Part shown: in pieces, positions 1 to 7,908 of the stretch
How the letters are laid out: the number at the start of each line of letters is the position of its first letter
Numbering within the stretch: position 1 is the stretch's first letter
Assembly: GCA_025349905.2 (NCBI GenBank)
Contig: MU624996.1
Coordinates: 1 to 14,518 of the forward strand
Length of the DNA: 14,518 nt
Source: Blastocladiella britannica
Taxonomy: Eukaryota; Blastocladiomycota; Blastocladiomycetes; Blastocladiales; Blastocladiaceae
Direction of reading: 5' to 3'
Position numbers and translations under genes: made by a program
The notes under the pieces: generated by a model
Databases searched by the model: none
Told to the model about the DNA's origin: nothing
Seen by the model: the letters and a program-made list of their open reading frames with translations, nothing else

Positions 1-1
1 G

Positions 2-43
2 TTGTGGAACTTTTGTGGAAAGAACTTTTTGTGGAATGTGGAA
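2..43. repeat. Short GTGGAA-type imperfect repeat
   Basis: Four copies of a TGTGGAA core occur within about 40 bases, three of them preceded by T runs, at roughly 2-9, 13-20, 29-36 and 37-43. They lie downstream of the stop codon of the F-box gene that ends at 101. It is a low-complexity tandem-like patch with no recognised function. The 57 bases between it and the stop codon show nothing else. Confidence 0.45.
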
Positions 44-100
44 GTTGGGGTGTTCAGTTTGGGGCAAAATCCACAATATTGCAATTGAAATCACCGACCC

Positions 101-2620
101 TCAGACCAGAGGGGAACGATCGACACCCCGCAACACCGGCTCCAGCACGCGCGCCGTGTCCGCTGCCATCGCTTCGGCCCTCGATTTCTCACCGCGACTC
201 CTGGTACCGTTACACCTCGCCACCGCCGCCACTGCCGCCCGGTTCACGACGCGCGCCGCGTGCGCGATTTCAGCGCGGTCCTCGGCACTTGAGGTGGCGC
301 CAGCAGGGACTGCGGCCACAGACTGTGGTTGTGGAGGCAAGTCGGTGACGGCCTTATCCCATACCGCACGCACCAATGCCGCCGCTAACGCCACTGACCC
401 GGCCCGCGCGGCCACCACCGCCATTTCCGCGGCCTCGCGCGGCCACTCGGCGCTCCACAGACCTGGCGCGTGCTCGAGCAATGTCGCGACCGCTTCGCCA
501 ATCGAGATCGTGCCTTCTTCATTTGACGTTGGTCCCAGTGTCGGCGACCGTGGGGGAAACAGAGCAGCGAGTGTGGCAGGATCCCCGGACACCACCGCAT
601 GTCGGGCCAGCACCGCGGTATCCCTAGCGACTATGGTGTGTCCCGCACTGGAAGCTGCAGCCACGACCCGTGGATGTGCGCGCAAGGCCGCCAGCGCGCG
701 CGCGTGGCCCAGGCGCGCGGCCGTCCAGCATCCCAAATGGAACGCGTCGGTAGCGGCGTCAGCGGCGTCCATGGAATCAATGGTCGCTGCCAGTGCCGCG
801 GGGGGCGCGTCGGCAAATACTTGCAGGACCATCTGCGCGATTGGACGCGGCGGCGGTGTGACGGCGGCTACATGTTGCGATGCCGCCTGTAAGATGGAGG
901 CCACAAATGCCGGGCGGCCCGAGAACCCGGCCATCATGCGCGGCCACGCGAGCGACAGTGGACCCAAGATGGGTGCAGCTAGCGCGGCGACCCGCGCCAC
1001 AGCTTCCGGCGAGTCGTCGTCGGACGCATCCACGGCGGCCTCGGCGGTGGCCAGGGCCGCGCTGACCGCCCACCCGAGCATATGTCGCCTTGACGTGGGC
1101 ATATGTGGGACGACCGTGCGTACCGCCACCGCATCGAGCCGGGCGGCCGCGGCGACGACCGCAAAGTACCCCAGTCCGGCAATCCCGTGTCGTGGGGGTA
1201 ATCGGTACAAGAGAGCGTGGGCTTCGGGCGGGAGTGGGGCCGACATGGGCGAGTACAGGAGCAGCCACGCGAGCCGCGCGCGCGGGTGCGTGGCCAGTAA
1301 CGGTGCGGCGGTTTTGAGGGAGCGGGCGGCGCGCTCGAGCCGTGACGCGCTGCGTGGGTCCAGGAACTCGGACATAATCAGAAGCACGTCCCGCGGGAGG
1401 TCCAATAGGGTCGTTTTTGTTTCTGCCGGTATTGAAGAGGGCATCAAGAGTCGCGGTGGCACAGGAGCGCTCGGGAGCGGCAACAGCGACTCCACAAACA
1501 GAGCCGCGCGCTGCGCAAACGCGATCCGCCCCGCCTCGTACAACAACCGCCGAGGTGTGGGCGCCTGCGACTCGCCGACCATGGCCGTATACCACATGAG
1601 GTCCGGGTCCATGGCGATAGCGTGCCGGTAGGCCGCGCGGTACACTGCGGCCAGTGCCGCGTGCGCTCCCACCGCCGACGCCGCCGACGCCAGGTCCGCC
1701 ACATGGACGGCGGCGTCCGGGTCGTTCACGGCCCGTGGATCGGCCAGCAACACCGCCACGGCGTCGGCGGCGTCGTGGTGCACGGCAAAGTACGCTGCGT
1801 CCCAAGCGTCGGCGGTCGGGTCAATGCGGGGGTCCGAGACCAGCGCCGCTACGAGTGCGCCGGGGCGGTGGTCGCTGATAATGGCGGCGACGAGTGCTTG
1901 TCGTTGCAACGTCGGGTTCACCGTGGGGCCCGGGATACGGACCAGGATCGCGTGCACGGTGTCGGCGTCAGCGGTTTGGACGGCACGGACCAGCGACCGT
2001 GATGCCAGCAGCGCCAATAGCGCTTGTGGGGATGTTTGCTTCGAGACCGCGGCGTCAGCAGCAACGGTGTCTAGTACGCCGGCGACGAACCGAGCGTACC
2101 CTGGCCTCGAGACCCCGAGGTGGACCAGATCCGTCGCGAGTCCGATCGCCATATCACCAGAGCACTGCGCGACCAAGTCGAGCGCCACCTGGACCCGCAA
2201 TTCCGGGTGCATCAGTGCCGCCGGTGCCACTCGCAGAGACCACCGAGCGGTCGTTGGCGAAGTGGGCGAAGTCGGAGTCGTATGTCGTCGGACCACGAGT
2301 GCCAGCGCCACGAGCGACACCAGGTTCTCGGCACCCACTATTGGATGAGGCGTTGTTGCCGTTGCCGTTGCTAATGTAGTGGCATCCAGGATCCACTGCG
2401 TGGATGCCGGCAAACCGTACGCGACGACCGGTGGGAGCAAGTCCGCGAGCTGTGCACGTGGGGTAGCCACCAGCGCCGCCCGCACCGCCATGTCCAGCGA
2501 CCGGGCGTCCACGGCCGATGGGATCGTGTGGGGCGACCCGGCAAGCACGGCCGCGGCCACCGAAGCCAGCGGATGTGGGGGAGGTGGCGGCGGCGAGTGT
2601 GGGGCCATGTATGGGGTCAT
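101..2620 (-). CDS. F-box protein with flanking helical (ankyrin-like) repeat arms
   Basis: This is an uninterrupted 839-aa reading frame. The start is the ATG at 2620, which lies in an A-rich context (AAAGAAAATAATG); the frame continues upstream only to a TTG. A proline-rich leader follows (a run of six P after MAPHS). An F-box-like motif lies near residues 405-445, with the pattern L-LDLPRDVLL-IMSEFLDP-S-SRLERAARSL. Its position in the centre, rather than at the N-terminus, is unusual. The arms on either side are very alanine-rich and look like degenerate helical pairs of the ankyrin kind, for example the stretch around AAYFAVHHDAADAVAVLLAD near residues 270-300. F-box proteins normally bind Skp1 and present substrates to an SCF ubiquitin ligase; that role is inferred here from the motif alone. 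The substrate is unknown. No intron is evident. Two smaller relatives lie at 5456-6055 and 6314-7698, but they carry the F-box near the N-terminus. Confidence 0.8.
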   Translation of the reverse strand: MTPYMAPHSPPPPPPHPLASVAAAVLAGSPHTIPSAVDARSLDMAVRAALVATPRAQLADLLPPVVAYGLPASTQWILDATTLATATATTPHPIVGAENLVSLVALALVVRRHTTPTSPTSPTTARWSLRVAPAALMHPELRVQVALDLVAQCSGDMAIGLATDLVHLGVSRPGYARFVAGVLDTVAADAAVSKQTSPQALLALLASRSLVRAVQTADADTVHAILVRIPGPTVNPTLQRQALVAAIISDHRPGALVAALVSDPRIDPTADAWDAAYFAVHHDAADAVAVLLADPRAVNDPDAAVHVADLASAASAVGAHAALAAVYRAAYRHAIAMDPDLMWYTAMVGESQAPTPRRLLYEAGRIAFAQRAALFVESLLPLPSAPVPPRLLMPSSIPAETKTTLLDLPRDVLLIMSEFLDPRSASRLERAARSLKTAAPLLATHPRARLAWLLLYSPMSAPLPPEAHALLYRLPPRHGIAGLGYFAVVAAAARLDAVAVRTVVPHMPTSRRHMLGWAVSAALATAEAAVDASDDDSPEAVARVAALAAPILGPLSLAWPRMMAGFSGRPAFVASILQAASQHVAAVTPPPRPIAQMVLQVFADAPPAALAATIDSMDAADAATDAFHLGCWTAARLGHARALAALRAHPRVVAAASSAGHTIVARDTAVLARHAVVSGDPATLAALFPPRSPTLGPTSNEEGTISIGEAVATLLEHAPGLWSAEWPREAAEMAVVAARAGSVALAAALVRAVWDKAVTDLPPQPQSVAAVPAGATSSAEDRAEIAHAARVVNRAAVAAVARCNGTRSRGEKSRAEAMAADTARVLEPVLRGVDRSPLV

Positions 2621-2688
2621 TATTTTCTTTCCACGATGTTGCGTTGGGCGAATTGGGTTATTTTCAAGAGCAACGACCAAGGGCCACC

Positions 2689-2697
2689 CTATTTATG
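2689..2697 (-). promoter_or_regulatory. Candidate TATA-like element of the F-box gene
   Basis: On the minus strand the sequence CATAAATAG lies about 70-77 bases upstream of the ATG at 2620. An A10 tract (2701-2710) lies just upstream. Spacing and sequence suit a TATA box with a transcript start near 2660. No experimental support is available. Confidence 0.35.
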
Positions 2698-3143
2698 CGT
2701 TTTTTTTTTCTGGTGCTTGGGAGAACGGGACTGCGGGATAGTAGGGCACTAGACCAGGCAAGACCGACGAGAAACAAAGTGAAGAAGAAGAAATAGTGAG
2801 AAAAAAAGTTATGACTGGTTGAAAGAGAGCCCAAATCTTCTACGCAAGGAAGCCAACCCTTGAAAGGAAATTTGGGTGCTCGAATCCATCGAGATTTGGG
2901 AGATTCGGCCCGTTATTTTTTGGAAGTATCTGCTTATCTGCTTTTGTAAGTGATGACACTTCCTTCCAGAAAGAATAAAAATGTAAAAATGAAAACCCTG
3001 TTGTATGTACAAAAGAAAAGAGACGAGCTTGCTTCGCCCAAAATGAAAATGGGCGTGAAATGTAAAGAAGAAAAATATGTGAAGCCGGGCGCCGGTGCCT
3101 GGGCCAGCTCGGATGGCGAAAAAAAAAATAAACAAAGGCCACA
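2698..3143. other. AT-rich intergenic region without a gene
   Basis: This stretch separates the start of the F-box gene from the stop codon of the RING gene, so it holds the promoter of the first and the 3' flank of the second, both read on the minus strand. It is much more AT-rich than the flanking genes, with A/G-rich tracts near 2763-2810 and A runs near 3119-3131. A small inverted repeat (CTCGA/TCGAG, five-base loop) lies near 2879-2893. Short open frames on either strand have low-complexity translations and look like chance. I see no RNA gene. Confidence 0.5.
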
Positions 3144-5272
3144 TCAACCTCTCCGACGACGCTCGTGGGCCAAGAGCAGAGGCGCATTGTCGTCGTCTTC
3201 CTCGTCGTCCTGATCATGGCCGTTCAAGTGAACGCGCGGCGCGGCGGTGGGCGTCAACTCGTCACCAGATTCGGACACGTCATCATCCTCATCGTCCTCG
3301 CCCATTTCAAATGTCTGGTACTCGATGACTTGAAGCGGAACGCTGTTACTGGTGTTGGCAGGACCCGCGGTTGCTGTTGCCAGCGATGCCTCGGACATGA
3401 CGCCCGACACGGGCTGAGGCGGTGGTTGCTGCTGCTGCTGCTGCTGCTGCTGCGGAGACACCAACGGCAACGGCGCGGATGGGGGTAACGCGGGCGGCAG
3501 CATCGTCGGGAGCATCGCATCCGATGCACCAGAGGTCACGAGTGCAGGGGCCAAGTAGCTCGCGGCCGGCGCCGATGCAGACGTCAGAGGAACCACCTGT
3601 GGCGCACTCCCCGTAGCGGGCGATACGTGGGCAGAAATACTGTTGCCAATGGGTTGCGGGCGCGATCGAGTGGTTGTCCGTGATCCAGCTGCACCAGCTG
3701 CAGTCGCAGATCCAGCAGATGACGAGGGAGGTGGAGGTGCTGGTGTTGTGATATCCGTCTCCCCGAGCATATCCACCAGTGCTGCGAGTGCGCGCAAATC
3801 GCTGTTGAGAGCACCGTTGCCCCCTTCCTCGTCGCCGTCCTCGTCAGCCTCGGGGTCGACCAGTTCGTAGCGGCAGATGGGGCACACGTTCTTGCGGTCG
3901 CGTAGCCACGTCTCGATGCACCTATTTAGAAAAGTCAATAACACGATCAAGAAAAAATGAACAAGGCAACAACATACGAAACATGAAAGTAGTGCCCGCA
4001 CGGCACCACCGACACCTCCTCCTCGTCGCAAAAGTCGTCGAGGCAAACGACGCAAGCGAGCTGCCCGTCCTCGCCGACTTTCGCCGAAAAGAACACGCGT
4101 CGCTCCAGTCTCGCCATAGCGCGTGCCGATGTGGCCGGCTCCGGAACCCCACCCGCACCTGACCCGTTGGCCCCATCGAACCGCCCACCGCCCGTAGCGC
4201 TGCGCACGCACGCGCGGCACAGCACGTACACGCTGATCATGAGCACCAAGGGAGCGACAATCGCCGCCAGCAGCACGTCGATCGCCGACCAGTCCCCGAC
4301 CCCCGCCGACGGGTCGCCGACAATGCGGGCCACTTGCCGCGGCCTTAGCTGCGCTTCCGTTACCAGGGCCGCCAGGTCCGCGGCCACCACAAACACTGAC
4401 GGGATCTGCACGTCCGACGTGTCCCCACCGGCGTACATGGTCACCAGCATGGACGCCAGCGGGTCGCCCGACGCGGCGCCGTCGGCATCGCCCACCACTA
4501 CCCCTACGGCACCCGACCGTTGCATGGCTCGGACCTTGTCAATGAACCCGCACCCGCCGCGCTCCACCACTGCAATCCAGGGGGCGTCGACCGGCAGCAT
4601 GGCGAGGGGTTGCTTGTGTTTGGTTGAGGTGGCGCGCCAGGCGTCGTCGTCGTCCATGTTGGTCGAGGCCTGTTGCCAAAGGGGGAGGAGGGTATCATTG
4701 TCGACATCGCCGTCGACAAGACCAGGACCGCGAGACGGGCCGGGGCTGACGGGAAGGGGTGCGGCCGAGGGAGGCCAGCGGCGCACCACGTCCGCCGGCA
4801 CCGGTAGACATCCGTGGCGGTTGTGCGGGTCGGCGACGGCCAAGGGCAGCAAAATGCCAATGGTTTGAGGTTGCACGGGCTCTTCCTCTTCCTTGTCGTC
4901 GTCGTCTTCATCATCGTCCATATTTTTCACGGTGACTGGTGGAGATGCGGTGGAAGGGGCCAAGTAAGGTGACCGGTGACTGTGACGCCGGTGCCGGTCC
5001 ATTGGGGAAGTGGTCGAGGGTGGCAAGTCTACGGTGGGCGGAGGGAGTACGGGCAGCAGCCACGACGGCGGGCGCGGACCAAACGCGGCGGCGCGCGCAT
5101 AGTATGAGCGGTTGGTGGCCGACAGCACCACGGCGGCGTCGGGGGCCGGGCCGATCGGAGTCACGACCTGGGCATGGGCAGTGGAGCATGCGAGGAGGGC
5201 CAGGACCGCCAGGAGCAGCGCCTTTTTTGTTTCGGCTCTTGTTGTTGTATTCATTGCTCTGGTGGTTCGCAT
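3144..5272 (-). CDS. PA-TM-RING E3 ubiquitin ligase (RNF13/Goliath type)
   Basis: Two exons, 5272-3978 and 3921-3144, encode 690 aa. The start ATG at 5272 could be replaced by the in-frame ATG at 5254. The N-terminus is a signal peptide: a hydrophobic stretch at residues 18-31, with likely cleavage after A34 (STAHA/Q). An acidic insert lies near residues 117-133. A protease-associated domain spans roughly 205-315 (VERGGCGFIDKV-AM-RSGAVGVVVGD and later IPSVFV). One membrane helix lies near 332-354. A RING-H2 zinc finger covers C407-C448, with C407, C410, C425, H427, H430, C433, C445 and C448 all present. The roughly 240-residue cytosolic tail is rich in S/P/A, contains a Q9 run, and ends in two acidic clusters and an RRRR stretch. 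Known family members are endomembrane ubiquitin ligases whose PA domain faces the lumen. Removing the intron restores the RING exactly (CGHYFHVSCIETWL), which supports the model. Confidence 0.93.
3426..3452 (-). repeat. CAG microsatellite encoding polyQ in the RING gene
   Basis: Eight CAG codons and one CAA codon encode nine consecutive glutamines, followed by PPPQP, in the cytosolic tail of the RING protein. A near-pure trinucleotide repeat is prone to changes in length. Confidence 0.9.
3922..3977 (-). other. 56-nt spliceosomal intron in the RING gene
   Basis: The donor is GTATGT at 3977 and the acceptor is AAATAG ending at 3922. The intron is in phase 2, splitting the serine codon (S432) between the second zinc-binding histidine (H430) and C433 of the RING finger. 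Reading through it destroys the RING; removing it gives a complete C3H2C3 RING, so the intron is well supported. Confidence 0.93.
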
Positions 5273-5455
5273 TTTCAGTGAAGTTCTTTATTCAGCAAAG
5301 AGATGGCACTTCACCCAGCGAGTTCAAAAAAAAAATTGGCACTTCACCCAAAGTTTAAAAAAGGTATCTCTCATCACCTGATGCAAGTAGGATTTCGGCA
5401 GAGTCGAGATTCTTTTCATTTCCATCAAAGGTTTCTCCCACATATCAAATCAAAT
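5273..5455. promoter_or_regulatory. Divergent promoter region with duplicated 14-nt element
   Basis: This 183-bp gap separates the start of the RING gene (minus) from that of the short F-box gene (plus). The 14-mer TGGCACTTCACCCA occurs twice, at 5304-5317 and 5337-5350, each followed by an A-rich tract. The core GTGAAGT also occurs inverted at 5278-5284. Exact duplication with 33-bp spacing in a shared promoter suggests a transcription factor site, but this is inference. Confidence 0.4.
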
Positions 5456-6055
5456 ATGTCTCCATCAAAACAGCGCAAGTCGTGCTGGCGTCTGTTGCGC
5501 GCCCTCAAGCTGCTGCCCAAGAAATTGTTCTTCAACTTTGGCAATTCTCTTGCCCGACTCCCACCCGAGCTCGTCACTGGTATCCTGGAATGCGCTCGTC
5601 CTGCATCGTGCCTGGCCACACTGAGCGCCGAGTTTCACGACCACTGCCGCAGTGCGTCATCGGTGCAAATCTCGTGGGCCACTGCATGCATCATGCGAAC
5701 TGAGCCACTCCCATACAATTCATTCGACCTCAACCGTCTGCCCCGGTCGCCCGGTGCACCGTCCCTCTCTCGGCTCTATGCCTCGCTGATGGCGACTGAT
5801 ACCAATTCACTCGAAGAGCACGAGATTGCGGTGATGCGACAAGCACACGTTTACCAGTTACCTACCGTCCTGAACCATGTCTTTTCACCGCGCCGGTGGG
5901 CTCGCCTGGCCTCGACATCGCCCATGGCTCTAATCGGGCAATGGAGCGAACATACCCATGCCCTCGCGCCAGTCGTCGCGCTCTTGCTCCGCCTCCATCC
6001 CCTGCTGGTGGGCAGGGATGGAGTTGGCGTCGGGAGTGGTAAAGATCATGTTTGA
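5456..6055 (+). CDS. Short F-box-like protein, truncated family member
   Basis: This is a 199-aa open frame. The ATG at 5456 (context CAAATATG) is chosen because the frame upstream reads low-complexity promoter repeats. A basic N-terminus (KQRKSCWRLLRALKLLPKK) leads into an F-box-like helix, LARLPPELVTGILECARPA, near residues 31-50. Later segments, such as SWATACI near 75-81 and LPTVLNHVFSPRRWARLAS near 134-152, align by eye with the broken relative at 6314-7698. The resemblance stops after about residue 180, where the relative continues for roughly another 200 residues of helical repeats, so this copy appears C-terminally truncated. Function is unknown; an SCF adaptor role is a guess from the F-box. 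It could be a pseudogene remnant that is still open. Confidence 0.6.
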   Translation: MSPSKQRKSCWRLLRALKLLPKKLFFNFGNSLARLPPELVTGILECARPASCLATLSAEFHDHCRSASSVQISWATACIMRTEPLPYNSFDLNRLPRSPGAPSLSRLYASLMATDTNSLEEHEIAVMRQAHVYQLPTVLNHVFSPRRWARLASTSPMALIGQWSEHTHALAPVVALLLRLHPLLVGRDGVGVGSGKDHV

Positions 6056-6060
6056 ATAAT

Positions 6061-6066
6061 AATAAA
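6061..6066 (+). terminator. AATAAA polyadenylation signal
   Basis: AATAAA lies six bases after the TGA of the short F-box gene, within TGAATAATAATAAAAAAG. This is a plausible 3'-end signal, although closer to the stop codon than usual. Confidence 0.4.
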
Positions 6067-6313
6067 AAAGTGTACTGAAGATCAGGGTCGGAAAAGAGGA
6101 GAAAACTCGGGCAGTGGAAGTGACCTTTGAACAACTGAGGTGAGACACGCAGGGCTTTGCGGCAAACTCGCTTCCATTTCATCCAGAGACACCAACACTT
6201 TGACAACAACAGTTCAGTAAACACACTGACCCCACTGCCAAATCGAATCGTCGCTGTCCACCCTCAGATTTTGCAATGAAAATGAAAATGAAAAAAACGT
6301 TTCTATGAATGAT
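6067..6313. other. Convergent intergenic region with ATGAAA microsatellite
   Basis: This gap lies between two tail-to-tail F-box-family genes. It includes three tandem ATGAAA-type units near 6276-6293 followed by an A run. No coding sequence or RNA gene is recognisable. Confidence 0.45.
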
Positions 6314-7698
6314 TCAAATATCCTTTACCGGTGTCATGCTGGCGTGCAAATACGTGGCCGCGCGAGCAAACAACCACGCGACCCTGTCAGCGCTGGCCGT
6401 CGGGACGGCCGCTATCAGCTGGCACAGCGACTCGGACGTCAAGATCCCCGCCTCGGTGCACATGGGAACCATCCTGCACTCGCCCCGCTGCGCCCAGAAT
6501 CAGAGTGACTGGGTGAGACGCACTCGCGCTGCATCGAGCTCCTCGTTGCGCTGTCCCTGGATCGGCCCGCAAATAAAATGCGCCAGCTCGCACGCGGCGA
6601 ACCAGTGCTGGAACAGAGGGTACGTGCTCGCGAGGCCCACCGACGCTTGACTGCGCTGCATATCCAGCTCCATGAACCCATGCACTTGCAGCCACCTGAT
6701 CATGGGCACGACGCAGTCCATGCGCTGACTACTGGCAAGGAGGCTGAGAATCCAGTCCATGGGGGTCATGGAATAGATGGCGGCGCGAAGATCGGCGGCT
6801 GCGACCAGATCCGACGCCACCAGATGGTCGAGCTCGGCTGTGCGGCCGTACACTGCCGCCAGCGCCGCCCAAGTGCATTGGCAGCGTGTACGCGGTCTCG
6901 AGCACTTGCGGGTTAGCCTGATACAGACTCCGCATTTTGAACTCAAACGAAATGTCCACGCTGGTCTTGAGCCAGAACGAGTACGGCGTGCGGGTGGATG
7001 TCAGGTGGTACGGCGTCAAGGCGAGCAGTCGCGTGGTGACATTCACAAACCGTTTTGGTATCGCCATTGCAGAGAAGCAAGCAGGTAAAATCAGCGCGAT
7101 GACGGGAGACAGGGCTTGTGCATGCGCCATCGACTGCTCAAGCATGACCGTTGGTGGGATTGCGGCCAAGCGCGACCACCGGTGCGGCGCGAGGAGATGG
7201 TCCATCACGGAAGGGAGCATGAAAACATGTGGAAATGGAGGAGTGCATGGCCATTGTGACCGCCGGGTCCGGCAAAAAGGGGCGCGGATTGCGCTTGTGT
7301 TCGAAATGGGTGATCATGACCAAGGGCTCGAGGTACTCGCGAGCAGGAGCGAAAATACCCAACGATTGCACTGACGGCCAGCTGTTTAATTTGAGCTCCA
7401 TCCTCGGTTGTTCTTGGATGTAAAATGCATGCGGTGGCCCATGAGGTGGATGGATGGCGCACTCGGCACTTGATGCGGCCAGGTATGGCGCGGGACGAGG
7501 GCATTCCAGGATGCCCGTGAGGAGTTCGGGTGGTAATCGAGCCAGTGCGTCCTTGTTGAGTGTCTCGTCGGTGGGGACGTTCCTTCGTTGGACCGGGTAC
7601 AAGAGGCGGGTGGCCAGTTTGAGGGCGTGCGACAGGTTCCAGCGGCACGGCGAGCGCTTTTTGCCCGATAGTGGTGATATTGAGTCGCACGTTCGCAT
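6314..7698 (-). pseudogene. F-box/ankyrin-like family gene broken by several frame changes
   Basis: The minus strand carries a recognisable protein, but in shifting frames. From the ATG at 7698 (MRTCDSIS) it has a basic N-terminus, then the F-box-like LARLPPELLTGILECPRP, nearly identical to the copy at 5456. The frame changes near 7460 (SWATACI is in another frame) and returns by about 7410. It changes again near 7210 (LPSVMDHLLAPHRWSRLAAI), near 6870 (into AALAAVYGRTAELDHLVASD, an ankyrin-like unit) and near 6500, ending at the TGA at 6314. The last change could instead be a very short intron (GTGCGT donor, GCAG acceptor, about 36 nt); the others show no intron signals. At least three indels therefore suggest a pseudogene, or errors in assembly. 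It is convergent with and paralogous to 5456-6055. Its product, if any, would resemble an F-box protein with C-terminal ankyrin-like repeats. Confidence 0.7.
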
Positions 7699-7908
7699 TA
7701 TTTTTCGCAGCAATGCGCGAAAGAGCAAGTGCACCGCATACATTTACAAAAAAAATGCAATAGTGGAAGGAATATTAGGTGTCCAATTAGTGTGTCGAGG
7801 GGACAGCGAAGAAACAAACGAGTCATCACACAATAACGACCGTCGGCCACACGATCCGCCACTTCGACAATGCGGATTTCGGTGGCATTCAAGCGCACAA
7901 CCACCACG

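Noticed and set aside
15..1631. Long plus-strand open frame of 538 codons
   Set aside because: It is antisense to the intact F-box gene, has A/S/R/T-rich low-complexity composition and no family features. It is an expected shadow of GC-rich, alanine-rich coding sequence.
777..1805. Minus-strand open frame of 342 codons
   Set aside because: It overlaps the F-box gene in another frame, is R/G-rich and shows no domain.
6480..6540. Short intron (about 36 nt) to explain the last frame change in the F-box pseudogene
   Set aside because: It is in frame and has GT/AG ends, but is shorter than any well-supported intron here (56-74 nt), and the other frame changes in the same gene have no splice signals. 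I kept it only as an alternative.
5456..7698. Transposon with inverted ends, suggested by the inverted paralogue pair
   Set aside because: The similarity is in coding blocks of an F-box family; no terminal inverted repeats, target-site duplication or transposase is visible.
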